Numbered from the stretch's first letter, positions 14,172-22,616 are shown. The stretch is 25,895 nucleotides of DNA from an uncultured Prevotella sp. (GCA_946999045.1 CAMQBR010000023.1:1-25895), one strand, 5' to 3'. The notes: a model not told the origin generated them from the letters alone. Numbers and translations are program-made.

Positions 14172-16866
14172 TACTAAATAAGTTTAGTTGTCCAGTTATT
14201 TCGTCAATAACTTGTTGCTGACTTTTACCTGCATCTGGGTCAAGGTCTTCTGTACTTTCCTCGGTTACTTTTTGTGGCACGTTATCGTTTTGTATTTCTT
14301 CAGGAAAGTGAAGTGGTTCCAGTTCTTCTATCTTATTTACCTCAAAAGTGGTAAGACGTTTTCCTTTGGCTTTGAAACCTTTTACGGCAATAAACGAATC
14401 TACATCAATTTCTTGTTCTGGGTGAATGGCATCATTACCGCCAAATGTTATCAACAACCGAGGATAAACCACATCGGTGAGCAACACCAGTTTGCTATTG
14501 GGGTTGTCGCCAATGTAGTTTTGCTTCTTTTTGATAGCCTCCATATTAAAACGTTTTACGTATGGATAGTTCTGGTTGTCAGCGTCAAAGAGCACAGCAG
14601 TCCAAACTTTATTCTTGTCCCACTTTTCTATTATCTTGATGTTATTATCATAATGATTGTTTGCATCAAAATTTGTAATGTAAAAATCACCGTTGTCAAG
14701 TACCACGAGTATGGCATCATCGTCATTAAATTCACCTAAGAATTTGCCACGCTCCTCATAGTTAATACGATTAACATCAGGGTCGAACCAAACTTTTCTG
14801 CCACCCAGCGTACTATGTCCATGACTTTTTAAGCCTATGCGGTTAACAGGTTTCTTGGTAAGGATATTGCCTTTTGAACCTCTTCCCTTAATTAAAATTT
14901 CGGAGAAGTCTTTCTCCATGAAAATATTCTGGCGTTTCTTGGTAGGGTCTGGTGTCAATGTAACCTTAATAATCTCAGCTTCTCCATTGGGATTGGCTGT
15001 AAAATACATCACTTTAGAACCAGATTTTCCTTGCGTTAAGTCGTACTCTTTATCACGAGTAATACTGGTAACGTTAAAGCGCTTAATGTAGTAAGCCCCG
15101 TTCTTGCCATCCATATATACTACATTATAAATGGTTCGTCGATCGTTCTTCTTAAATACCTGCAAGTGGATAATGCTCTTGCCTACAAATATTTTGTCGG
15201 CAACCTTTATAACTTTATATTTTCCGTTGCGATAGAAGATGATAATATCATCAATATCAGAGCAGTTAGATACAAATTCATCCTTTTTCAAGCCTGTTCC
15301 AATAAACCCTTCCTGTCGGTTGATGTACAATTTTTCGTTGGCTTCAACTACCTTTGTAGCCTCAATAGTATCAAAACTGCGTATTTCTGTACGACGAGGA
15401 TGTAACTTGCCATATTTATTTTGAATAAAATCAAACCATTGTATAGTAACATCCGTCATATTTGCCAAGTCGTGCTCAATATCTTTTATTTCGGCTTGAG
15501 TGCGAGCAATAAAGTCGTTTGCTTTGTCTTTATTGAATTTCAAGATACGTTGCATCTTTATTTCCAGTAATCTTAAAATATCCTCTCGTACCACTTCACG
15601 AATAAAGTTCGGCTTAAATGGTTTAAGCCTATTGTCCACATGAGCCACTGCTTCGTCTAAATTTTTGGCATCTTCAAATTTTTTGTCTTTATAAATGCGC
15701 TCTTCAATGAAAATCTTTTCAAGTGAAGCAAAGAACAATTGTTCCAAAAGTTCCTGCCGTCTTATTTGTAACTCCTTGCGCAACAGTCCCATAGTACTGT
15801 CTACACTGTGGCGCAACACATCACTAATGGTTAAGAAAACAGGCTTGCTATTCTCAATAACGCAACAATTGGGTGATATGCTTATCTCGCAATCAGAGAA
15901 GGCGTATAGGGCATCTATGGTTTTGTCACTACTGATACCTGGTGCTAAATGTACTTGTATCTCCACTTCAGCCGCAGTGTTGTCATCTACTTTTTTGGCT
16001 TTTATTTTTCCTTTGTCAATGGCTTTGAGAATAGAGTCAATGAGAGTTGTAGTTGTCTTGCTAAATGGAATTTCCTTGATAACCAGTGTCTTATTGTCTA
16101 ACTTTTCAATTTTGGCACGTACTTTTAGTGTCCCTCCTCGTTGTCCGTCGCTGTATTTTTCTACGTCAATGCTACCACCCGTAGGAAAGTCTGGATACAA
16201 TGTAAAGGGTTCACCTTTCAGATAGTGAATGGCGGCTTGGCAAATTTCATTGAGATTGTGTGGTAGTATCTTCGAACTCAGGCCTACCGCAATACCTTCG
16301 GCACCCTGTGCCAGCAACAAAGGAAACTTGACAGGCAAGGTTATAGGCTCTTTGTTTCTGCCGTCATAACTGAGTTGCCAGTTGGTGGTTTTTGGGTTAA
16401 AAACAACATCAAGGGCAAATTTAGACAGTCGAGCCTCAATATAACGTGGTGCAGCAGCACGGTCTCCTGTTAAGATATTTCCCCAGTTGCCCTGCGTGTC
16501 AATAAGTAAATCTTTTTGTCCCATTTGCACCAAAGCATCTCCAATAGAAGCATCTCCATGAGGATGAAACTGCATGGTGTGCCCCACAATGTTGGCAACC
16601 TTATTGTATCGTCCATCATCCATGCGCTTCATGGAGTGTAGTATGCGCCGCTGCACAGGTTTTAGCCCATCCTCTATGTGTGGAACGGCACGCTCTAAGA
16701 TGACATACGAGGCGTAATCTAAAAACCAATTCTTGTACATCCCACTTAAATGGTGTACTGCCGAAGCGTCAAATCGGTCGGCTGGTTTGTAATCAGAGTG
16801 CTCATTGGTTTGCAACTCATCATTTTCATTTTCTATATTGTCTTGCTCTTTCGTTTCGTTGCTCAT
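14152..16866 (-). CDS. parC: DNA topoisomerase IV subunit A (GyrA/ParC family)
   Basis: This 904-residue type IIA topoisomerase A subunit forms the DNA gate with ParE. An acidic, low-complexity N-terminal extension (about 1-35) precedes the winged-helix core. The catalytic Tyr is Y142 in AAPRYIEARLSKF, with R141 beside it. The quinolone-region motif reads HPHGDASIGDALVQ (101-114). The coiled-coil and tower regions follow at about 380-520, then a six-bladed C-terminal wrapping domain (LKKDEFVSNC through ITFGGNDAIHP) and an acidic tail. I prefer ParC over GyrA because no clear GyrA box (QRRGGKG) is present; only degenerate forms such as GRGSKGNIL occur. The gene has a well-formed promoter and leads an operon with the DUF3316 and S41 genes. 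A gyrA assignment cannot be fully excluded without a comparison to the second A subunit of this genome. Confidence 0.88.
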   Translation of the reverse strand: MSNETKEQDNIENENDELQTNEHSDYKPADRFDASAVHHLSGMYKNWFLDYASYVILERAVPHIEDGLKPVQRRILHSMKRMDDGRYNKVANIVGHTMQFHPHGDASIGDALVQMGQKDLLIDTQGNWGNILTGDRAAAPRYIEARLSKFALDVVFNPKTTNWQLSYDGRNKEPITLPVKFPLLLAQGAEGIAVGLSSKILPHNLNEICQAAIHYLKGEPFTLYPDFPTGGSIDVEKYSDGQRGGTLKVRAKIEKLDNKTLVIKEIPFSKTTTTLIDSILKAIDKGKIKAKKVDDNTAAEVEIQVHLAPGISSDKTIDALYAFSDCEISISPNCCVIENSKPVFLTISDVLRHSVDSTMGLLRKELQIRRQELLEQLFFASLEKIFIEERIYKDKKFEDAKNLDEAVAHVDNRLKPFKPNFIREVVREDILRLLEIKMQRILKFNKDKANDFIARTQAEIKDIEHDLANMTDVTIQWFDFIQNKYGKLHPRRTEIRSFDTIEATKVVEANEKLYINRQEGFIGTGLKKDEFVSNCSDIDDIIIFYRNGKYKVIKVADKIFVGKSIIHLQVFKKNDRRTIYNVVYMDGKNGAYYIKRFNVTSITRDKEYDLTQGKSGSKVMYFTANPNGEAEIIKVTLTPDPTKKRQNIFMEKDFSEILIKGRGSKGNILTKKPVNRIGLKSHGHSTLGGRKVWFDPDVNRINYEERGKFLGEFNDDDAILVVLDNGDFYITNFDANNHYDNNIKIIEKWDKNKVWTAVLFDADNQNYPYVKRFNMEAIKKKQNYIGDNPNSKLVLLTDVVYPRLLITFGGNDAIHPEQEIDVDSFIAVKGFKAKGKRLTTFEVNKIEELEPLHFPEEIQNDNVPQKVTEESTEDLDPDAGKSQQQVIDEITGQLNLFSNEDLDQ

Positions 16867-16901
16867 GATTAGTATATATGTGGGGATAATATCTCAAACT
16901 G

Positions 16902-16932
16902 CAAAGATAGTGCAAGCCGAATACAAAACAAA
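16902..16932 (-). promoter_or_regulatory. Promoter of parC operon
   Basis: On the minus strand TTTG (16929-16932) and TATCTTTG (16902-16909) are separated by 19 bases, a full match to the Bacteroidetes -33/-7 consensus. The predicted start leaves a leader of roughly 30 bases before the parC ATG at 16866. Confidence 0.8.
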
Positions 16933-17080
16933 TTTAGAAATGTTAAAAAAAATAACCAAAACACTTTTCATTTAAAAAGTAGACAATATGGTATGGCGCA
17001 GATAGCAAACCTTGAAAGGTCGTCATATTATAGTGTAGGGGGGGCTATGTTTATTGCATTATGCTCTGGTTGAAAAACTT

Positions 17081-17535
17081 GTAGAGTCAACCGCAAGTGA
17101 AAAATTATAAAACGTGTTTGAAGAATTTACGTTTTGATGTAGAAGATTTTAATTCTTCTCTTGGTTTTTCGTTCATTTTCTTTTGTATTTACATAATTCT
17201 CTTGTCTGCATAATATTTTAACAATTCTTTTTCGTTGTATATATTGTCTGATTGGTCTGTTTGTATTCTCACTAACTCTCTTTTACCATGAGCAATATGG
17301 ATATCAGCGAAAAACATGGGTACGCCTAAAAACTTGGTAAATATCTTTGTGTGCCGCAAATTCAAACTGGTTATCTGTGTTGTGTAATGGTCTTCAGGTA
17401 GTCCTTGCTTGTATGGCAGCAGCAATTTCCTAACCTCCTTTGTTAAGGGCTTTTACTGCTTTCCAAATGGCAACTTCTGCATAAGCTGCACACTGGTTGA
17501 TTTTTCTACCAACGTGAGTATGGTATACTTGCATA
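17081..17535 (-). mobile_element. Decayed 3' half of an IS30-family element
   Basis: The terminal repeat at 17081-17107 (GTAGAGTCAACCGCAAGTGA on the plus strand) matches the right end of the IS30 copy at 4589, followed inward by a degenerate transposase. Homology fades near 17535 with no left end found, so about half the element is lost. It lies in the opposite orientation to the intact copy. The rest of the parC upstream gap (16933-17080) shows no genes. Confidence 0.85.
17105..17535 (-). pseudogene. IS30-family transposase, C-terminal remnant
   Basis: Read on the minus strand, this stretch aligns base by base with the 3' part of the intact transposase at 3623-4564, covering about residues 178-313. 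Recognisable shared segments include FLGVP-FFADI, LLPYK, YADKRIM and the final RKFFKHVL-like end before a TAA at 17105-17107. Several substitutions, small indels and stops break the frame; the longest open stretch is 17189-17425. In the DNA-gate region TTDNGPEF is degraded, and GAIEN has become GKRELV, so the catalytic Glu context is lost. It cannot encode an active enzyme. Confidence 0.85.
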
Positions 17536-17811
17536 TATTGTGAGTAAATTTTATGAAATATGTTTTGTTCTCTTTTGGCTTCTTTTTATAAAAAAAGCAG
17601 GCAACTCCTCTATATGTAAACTTGCTCTAGCGTATAGCTCGCTTCACTCCTTTACTCACTTATATTAAGCTCAAAAATGAGTCAAAATCTAACAAAGCTA
17701 CTTTATAGAATCAGCCTAAATGAATAATGTAAGCAAAGTGTCGTATGCAACGTTCTACATTTTCTATAAATTCAAATTTAGACATTGACAATCTCTTTCA
17801 GAGTATAGTTG
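17536..17811. other. Gene-poor gap downstream of dacB
   Basis: No convincing gene is seen. One 24-codon minus-strand frame at 17711-17785 (MSKFEFIENVERCIRHFAYI and four more) starts 26 bases after the dacB stop. It has no recognised relatives or signal, and may be chance or a relic of a longer gene. Confidence 0.4.
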
Positions 17812-19044
17812 TCACTCTACCAGTCTTTCACACAACCTGCGTTGCAGCACGTGTGCATCAAGGACAGACATTTCTGTGTTGATAATGGCAAAAGCAAGGG
17901 TGTGTCCATTTCGACCTTTGCAATAGCCAGCCAATGAACTAATGCCGTATGGATGAGAGAGTGTGCCTGTTTTAGCTCTTATCTTTCCACGTGTAAGCGT
18001 ATTTGTTAGTTCGTGTTTTAATGTTCCGTCAATACCAGACAGAGATAGTTCTCGTTGAAGAACCTTATAAATATCTGGATGATGATAGCCATATTTCAAA
18101 ACGCGGGTTAGTAAAAAAGCTGTAAGGCGATTATAGGTACACAATCCACAACCATCATGTATCACAATAGATGTATCGGCTATGCTTAAATTTTCAGCTA
18201 TAAATCGTTTGATGTATGATACACCAGTAGCTGTTGGGTCGGTTTTCGAATTGATTTTATGACCTATGGTATAGACCAAAGCTGTTGACTGTGTGTTAGA
18301 ACTATTCTTCCACATTTTGTTGATAACCATAGAGATAGAACGACCAAAGCGATATACTGGCTTAAAGGTATGAGTAAGGCGTGCTACTACTACCTGACTA
18401 TCTGACACAACTATACCTTGTGCACGCAAGGCTGAGGTCCATGCTTTAACAATGCGAGGCTCCCCTTTATAAAAGATACCATATTTGCTAAAGCTTAAAT
18501 CCCATGGATACCAATGAGGTTCGCTTGTAACAGGTTTCCTCAATACTAAATCAAGAACAACCTTCCCACATACTTTCTTTACTCCACGTTGGTGTAGTTT
18601 CTTAGCGAAGAAGCTCATTTCTTTTTCATTAAACTGAGGATCAAGACTTCCCTTCAATCCTACATTGCCTTTTAGCTCACCATTCTCTATCTCACCTGAA
18701 ATATACAGTCCAGTAATATATTTATAATGTATGCCCAATAGGTGTAATCCTGCTATCCCACTTAACAATTTCATACACGAAGCAGCGGGTAGAGGTTTGT
18801 TTTCTTGATAACCAAATATGGGCTTGTCTGCCGTTAAATCGTAAACATAAAAAGACAAATTACCTTTTACACGACGCATTTTGCTATAATCAGAAAGCTG
18901 TTTTTGCAACGAATCGTCTATTTGCAGTTGTACTTTATCCTGATCGTCTATCTTTTCTTTACTTTCTTTTCCGCCACAAGCCACTAACACACAAGTCGTT
19001 ATTATTGTGCTAAGACACAAACGAAACATATTATTTGGTTTCAT
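17812..19044 (-). CDS. dacB: D-alanyl-D-alanine carboxypeptidase/endopeptidase, PBP4 type (S13)
   Basis: This 410-residue penicillin-binding protein trims peptidoglycan stem peptides in the periplasm. It has a lipoprotein signal (LVAC, Cys23). All three active-site motifs of the S13 family are present: S89-x-x-K92 in AASCMKLLSG, S248-x-N250 in KNSSNTQST, and K358-T-G in RAKTGTLSHPYG. The usual insert between the first two motifs is present, with LKGNVGLKGSLDPQFN. The SxN context (WKNSSNTQS) departs from the more usual NKxSDN. A short charged Lys/Glu/Asp/Gln linker follows Cys23. It is not tightly linked to the CBM9-like gene upstream, from which it is separated by a terminator and its own -7 box. 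The length, about 410, is slightly shorter than E. coli DacB. Confidence 0.9.
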   Translation of the reverse strand: MKPNNMFRLCLSTIITTCVLVACGGKESKEKIDDQDKVQLQIDDSLQKQLSDYSKMRRVKGNLSFYVYDLTADKPIFGYQENKPLPAASCMKLLSGIAGLHLLGIHYKYITGLYISGEIENGELKGNVGLKGSLDPQFNEKEMSFFAKKLHQRGVKKVCGKVVLDLVLRKPVTSEPHWYPWDLSFSKYGIFYKGEPRIVKAWTSALRAQGIVVSDSQVVVARLTHTFKPVYRFGRSISMVINKMWKNSSNTQSTALVYTIGHKINSKTDPTATGVSYIKRFIAENLSIADTSIVIHDGCGLCTYNRLTAFLLTRVLKYGYHHPDIYKVLQRELSLSGIDGTLKHELTNTLTRGKIRAKTGTLSHPYGISSLAGYCKGRNGHTLAFAIINTEMSVLDAHVLQRRLCERLVE

Positions 19045-19067
19045 TATACAATTTTTATAAACGAATA

Positions 19068-19075
19068 CAAAGTTA
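19068..19075 (-). promoter_or_regulatory. -7 box upstream of dacB
   Basis: TAACTTTG on the minus strand fits TAnnTTTG and lies 23 bases before the dacB ATG. No matching -33 TTTG is found at 19-21 bases. Confidence 0.45.
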
Positions 19076-19109
19076 GTGATTTATTTGCAAATCGAATGAT
19101 ATGGAATAA

Positions 19110-19163
19110 AAAAGAGAAGGTAAAACCTGCACCATAGTGTAATGATTACAAATTTTACCTCCT
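19110..19163 (-). terminator. Intrinsic terminator of the CBM9-like/kinase unit
   Basis: On the minus strand AGGAGGTAAAA (19153-19163) pairs with TTTTACCTTCT (19115-19125), 10 of 11 matching, and a T-rich run follows. The loop is about 27 bases and contains the palindrome GTAATCATTAC. It lies 20 bases after the CBM9-like stop. Confidence 0.6.
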
Positions 19164-19183
19164 ACCCTTACAATAAGAGACTT

Positions 19184-19837
19184 TTATTGAAACTTAATTT
19201 CTCCAAAGAAATCAGGTCGGTGAAAGTCGGGCTTTTCTATCTCTATGGCATTCCATGAAAGGAAGTGTGGCTTTTGTAGAGCATCTCCACATTTATAAAA
19301 ATTGGCTTTAAGAGTTTTTCCTTCCAAAGACGAAACGTTGTGCATAAAAAATGTTTTCAATGGAATGATAAGAGCTAATTGCCATTCACAATGCCCTATA
19401 CGTTCATCAAAAGGTAGAGAACTTAATGACGACCATCGGTCTATGTTATTTAATATGGCTTGAGGAGCCAAGATTCTCCCTTCTCTTCCCCTTCCACAAC
19501 CAACCAAAATAGTACCAGAACAATTGCATTCCATATTATAATAAGTACCATCATCAACAGGTTGAGAGAAAAACTCACAACAAGTATCTTCCCACACTTT
19601 GCCGTTATCATGTGGAGCAACAGCTCTTACACTATCTTCAGTTACACGATAATGAATATAAAGAGCTGCATCACTGTATGTCATACGGAATGAAACATCT
19701 GGCGTATAAGGAAAGTCTTTTGCCCAATTAGCATTGGCAATAGGTTGAAAAGCAACAGCTTCAGCATCCATTGCAGCTGGTATTTGCTGGGCAGAAGATA
19801 ATGGAGTATGCAGTTTATTTACAATTAACTTTTTCAT
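19184..19837 (-). CDS. Carbohydrate-binding family 9-like protein
   Basis: This 217-residue protein matches the CBM9-like (family 9-like carbohydrate-binding) pattern seen in Bacteroidetes: an N-terminal segment, then RMTYSDAALYIHYRVTEDSV, a central KVWEDTCCEFFSQP that corresponds to the conserved W-D-D-D-x-E-xF block, the GTYYNMECN strand, WQLALIIPLKTFF, and a final LKANFYKCGDALQKPHFLSW. No signal peptide is present, so the protein is predicted to be cytoplasmic, which is unusual for a polysaccharide-binding module. It follows the kinase-like gene by 31 bases and is probably co-transcribed with it. A role in sensing or handling a sugar metabolised by the kinase is inference. Its start region was duplicated in tandem (19827-19871); only the downstream copy opens the full frame. 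Confidence 0.75.
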   Translation of the reverse strand: MKKLIVNKLHTPLSSAQQIPAAMDAEAVAFQPIANANWAKDFPYTPDVSFRMTYSDAALYIHYRVTEDSVRAVAPHDNGKVWEDTCCEFFSQPVDDGTYYNMECNCSGTILVGCGRGREGRILAPQAILNNIDRWSSLSSLPFDERIGHCEWQLALIIPLKTFFMHNVSSLEGKTLKANFYKCGDALQKPHFLSWNAIEIEKPDFHRPDFFGEIKFQ

Positions 19838-19871
19838 GATAGCATCTATAACTTTTTCATGATAGCATCTA
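19827..19871 (-). repeat. 23-base tandem duplication over the start of the CBM9-like gene
   Basis: AACTTTTTCATGATAGCATC and two more bases occur at 19827-19848 and again at 19850-19871, identical over 22 bases with a 23-base period. On the minus strand each copy carries ATGAAAAAGTTA. The outer copy (ATG at 19860) reads MKKL and stops at TAG; the inner copy (ATG at 19837) opens the gene. Confidence 0.95.
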
Positions 19872-20966
19872 CTTCTTTAAGCATTCGTTGATAAACGTCA
19901 TCATATCAACTTCATGCTGGCACACACTATGATACAAGCAAAGTTGATTTTTGGCTCGAACCAAATTGTGCTTATCGTATTTTATCTTATAATAAGTATC
20001 GCCATTAATGTAATCTGCCAAGAAACGTACACACTGCATAAATGGGAACAACTTGGCAGCGTAAGGAAGATTTTCTATCTCTATAGGCTCTAAGAAGGAT
20101 TGAGCAGACTCTAAATATCCTTTTGTAAACGATTGAAAGATATCCATACGAAATTGTATTTGCTCATATTCGGGAGAATCTTCGGCTACGGTGTTAGCAC
20201 CAGTACGCAAGAAATCGCCATAATCAGAGAATACAAAGCTTGGCATAACGGTATCTAAGTCGATAACACATAGTACATGTCCATCATTATCGAACATCAT
20301 ATTGTTTACCTTTGTATCGCAATGGCAAATACGCTTTTTCAGTTGTCCTGTACGATAAAGCTGCTCTGCCTTGCACATTTCATCAGCATGTTGCTCTATC
20401 TCGTCCAATATATTCTTTACTTCTGCAACACGTCCCACCTTATCTTCTTTTACAGCATTACGTAATTGACGTATACGCAATTCCATATTGTGGAAATCTG
20501 GGATGGTTTCACCCAACTTCTCGGGTACATCTACCAACATAGCCTCAAAGTTTCCAAAGGCCTTACCTGCATAATAAGAATATTCTGGAGTAACAGCTTC
20601 GTATGTTTTTGCATCTGGAATAAAAACAGATATACGCCAATACAAGTCATTAGCATCCTTGTAATAAGTCTTTCCGTTGTGTGTTGGAACAAATCGGAGA
20701 ACCTTTCTGTTAATATCACCCTCTCCTCTTGCCTCTAATTTCTTACGAATATGATGTGTTACAACGTCTATATTGTGCTGCAATAAGTCAACATCTGTAA
20801 AGATTGCGTTGTTAATACGCTGCAATACATAATTGGGTTGATTAGTTTCGACAGTAATAACTTGAAATGTATCATTAATAAGTCCGTTGCCCAATGGCTT
20901 AATGTCCTTAACAGTTCCTGCAATGCTGAATTGCGAAACAACTTGCATTAATTTTTCTTTTTCCAT
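19869..20966 (-). CDS. APH-family phosphotransferase, probable sugar (N-acetylhexosamine-type) kinase
   Basis: This 365-residue protein has the aminoglycoside-phosphotransferase kinase fold. N-terminal nucleotide-binding elements are PLGNGLINDTFQV (24-36) and NYVLQRINNAIF. The catalytic loop is H215-x-D217-x4-N222 in ICHCDTKVNNMMFD, and the metal-binding Asp is D236 in VIDLDTVMPSF. The wording of these motifs and the SDYGDFLRTGAN segment resemble NahK-like N-acetylhexosamine 1-kinases rather than antibiotic-modifying enzymes. The likely reaction is ATP-dependent phosphorylation of a sugar at C1 in host-glycan salvage; the substrate is not proven by sequence. It has a well-formed promoter and is followed by the CBM9-like gene. 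It is cytoplasmic. A choline- or homoserine-kinase-like activity is the main alternative. Confidence 0.8.
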   Translation of the reverse strand: MEKEKLMQVVSQFSIAGTVKDIKPLGNGLINDTFQVITVETNQPNYVLQRINNAIFTDVDLLQHNIDVVTHHIRKKLEARGEGDINRKVLRFVPTHNGKTYYKDANDLYWRISVFIPDAKTYEAVTPEYSYYAGKAFGNFEAMLVDVPEKLGETIPDFHNMELRIRQLRNAVKEDKVGRVAEVKNILDEIEQHADEMCKAEQLYRTGQLKKRICHCDTKVNNMMFDNDGHVLCVIDLDTVMPSFVFSDYGDFLRTGANTVAEDSPEYEQIQFRMDIFQSFTKGYLESAQSFLEPIEIENLPYAAKLFPFMQCVRFLADYINGDTYYKIKYDKHNLVRAKNQLCLYHSVCQHEVDMMTFINECLKK

Positions 20967-21005
20967 TAAAAGATTGTTTTTTAGTTTTGGTAATTTATCG
21001 TACTA

Positions 21006-21036
21006 CAAAAGTAATCAATAAAAACGAAATATCAAA
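21006..21036 (-). promoter_or_regulatory. Promoter of the kinase-CBM9-like unit
   Basis: On the minus strand TTTG (21033-21036) and TACTTTTG (21006-21013) are separated by exactly 19 bases. The leader before the ATG at 20966 is about 35 bases. The box lies just past the MATE stop, so the kinase is transcribed independently of it. Confidence 0.75.
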
Positions 21037-21048
21037 ATGCGCTTTCTT

Positions 21049-22434
21049 CTAACTAATTTTATGCGCATTGCTTTGCCATTTTCCAAAAAACAATCGATAA
21101 AGGAAAATGCTGCCACGGAATGTTAACTCTACTGCCATAGCTACCCATACACCTTCTAATCCGTATGTTGGAGCGAGTATTGCAGCCAAGGTAAGGCGCA
21201 CACACCATATTGACAGCAAGTTCATAAGGGCTGGCTTAAGGGTGTCGCCTGCTCCTACACATACGCAATATACAACAATAGAGGCAGCGAAGAAAGGTTC
21301 GGCAAAAGCTTCTATGCGCAAACTCTGTACTCCCTGTTCTCTAATAGCATCAACAGGAGTAAGGACTCCTAACATTTCTGGCGCAAATATATACATCAAA
21401 ACACCCATAAATGCCATAACAGCCATACCTAAGAATACGGTCATCCGAGCAAAACTGCGACATACGTCTTGTCTACCTGCTCCCATACTTTGTCCAACTA
21501 AGGTGGTAGCAGCATCTCCAATACCATAACCTGGCATATAACAAAGGCTCTCTACCGTGATAGCAAAGGTGTTGGCAGCAATAGCTACCTTACCTAATGG
21601 AGCCACAATAACCGTACTAATGATTTGTGCGCCACTCATCAATACAGATTGTATAGCCATTGGCAAACCTATTTTTACAGCATTGTGCACATAGTTAGAC
21701 ATCCACCTAAAAGGGGTATGGTCTTGATTGAGTGCCAATATCTTGTTACGACGAACCGCAATGTACATTTCTGTTAACGAACCAATAATAAATGCTGTGG
21801 CTGTTCCTAAGGCTGCCCCCAATACACCATAGTCTAATATATAAATGAAGAGATAATTAAACACCACGTCCAATATGCACATGGCTACACTGATAATACT
21901 CGGTACTGTCATATTGCCAGAACATTTAAGCATGGCTGCTGTAAGATTTGCCAACTGGATAAATGGCAAAATCAAAGAGAAGACGAAAAAGTATTGAGAG
22001 GAACCACCTGCAAATTCTGCCGTTCCCCCCAACCAATAAGGCAGGGGAAACGATACTACTATTCCTATAATACCAAGGATAATACTCAGCGTTATGGCAC
22101 ATATCAGTCCATGCCTAAATACCTGTCGGGCTTTTACAAAGTCATTGGCACCTATAAAGTGAGCTGCTTGTACTGAAAAACCCATTGCGGCAGCTACCGT
22201 AACATTGCTCATCAACCACGTTGTACTCTGTATCAATCCGATAGATGCCGATGCATTTGTACCTAAGTGTCCTACCATTGACGAGTCAATGAACAGCATT
22301 AACACGGTGGTTATCTGTGCTAAAATAGACGGAATACTCAATTCTATAATTAAATGGAGCTTCTCGCCTAAGGTCATAACCTTTCCTGCTCTAATAGTCG
22401 CTAATAAAGCTTCTGTTTTTTTACTTGAAAACAT
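21049..22434 (-). CDS. MATE-family efflux transporter
   Basis: This 461-residue integral membrane protein has about 12 hydrophobic segments arranged in two similar halves, as in MATE (multidrug and toxin extrusion) cation antiporters. Family landmarks include the N-terminal IELSIPSILAQITTVLMLFI and the following DSSMVGHLG, a second-half KIGLPMAIQSVLMSGAQIIS, and GIGDAATTLVGQSMGAGR. It exports cationic or hydrophobic compounds in exchange for H+ or Na+; the substrate cannot be read from sequence. The length is typical. It has a -7 box upstream and is preceded by two terminators that isolate it from the repeat-rich region beyond. Confidence 0.92.
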   Translation of the reverse strand: MFSSKKTEALLATIRAGKVMTLGEKLHLIIELSIPSILAQITTVLMLFIDSSMVGHLGTNASASIGLIQSTTWLMSNVTVAAAMGFSVQAAHFIGANDFVKARQVFRHGLICAITLSIILGIIGIVVSFPLPYWLGGTAEFAGGSSQYFFVFSLILPFIQLANLTAAMLKCSGNMTVPSIISVAMCILDVVFNYLFIYILDYGVLGAALGTATAFIIGSLTEMYIAVRRNKILALNQDHTPFRWMSNYVHNAVKIGLPMAIQSVLMSGAQIISTVIVAPLGKVAIAANTFAITVESLCYMPGYGIGDAATTLVGQSMGAGRQDVCRSFARMTVFLGMAVMAFMGVLMYIFAPEMLGVLTPVDAIREQGVQSLRIEAFAEPFFAASIVVYCVCVGAGDTLKPALMNLLSIWCVRLTLAAILAPTYGLEGVWVAMAVELTFRGSIFLYRLFFGKWQSNAHKIS

Positions 22435-22453
22435 CTCTTTTTAATTATGGCTG

Positions 22454-22461
22454 CAAAGGTA
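22454..22461 (-). promoter_or_regulatory. -7 box upstream of the MATE gene
   Basis: TACCTTTG on the minus strand fits TAnnTTTG, 19 bases before the MATE ATG. No -33 TTTG is seen at the expected distance. Confidence 0.5.
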
Positions 22462-22525
22462 CATATTAAAATTGATTTAGAATAATCTAAGCCTGTGGTA
22501 AACGAAGAAACGATGATGAAAAGAC

Positions 22526-22559
22526 AAAAAAGCGATTGCACTTCTTCTCGTGTAATCGC
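22526..22559 (-). terminator. Intrinsic terminator, second of a tandem pair
   Basis: On the minus strand GCGATTACAC (22550-22559) pairs with GTGCAATCGC (22532-22541), 9 of 10 matching, around an 8-base loop, followed by six T (22526-22531). It is 30 bases beyond the first terminator and points the same way. Confidence 0.75.
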
Positions 22560-22589
22560 CTCTAAATATATGTTGTACTAAACTTTTTC

Positions 22590-22616
22590 AAAAAAAAAGG
22601 GGGATTACTCGCCCCC
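22590..22616 (-). terminator. Intrinsic terminator, first of a tandem pair
   Basis: On the minus strand GGGGG (22612-22616) pairs with CCCCC (22599-22603) around an 8-base loop CGAGTAAT, directly followed by nine T (22590-22598). No annotated gene ends nearby on this strand; the nearest upstream is the FKBP-type gene 660 bases away. Confidence 0.85.

Noticed and set aside
14188..14739. 183-residue plus-strand frame opposite parC
   Set aside because: Antisense to conserved parC coding sequence, hydrophobic only by codon reflection.
15695..16225. 176-residue plus-strand frame opposite parC
   Set aside because: Antisense shadow of the ParC core.
19869..20966. Aminoglycoside resistance gene
   Set aside because: The APH fold is shared, but motif wording and the neighbour favour a sugar kinase.
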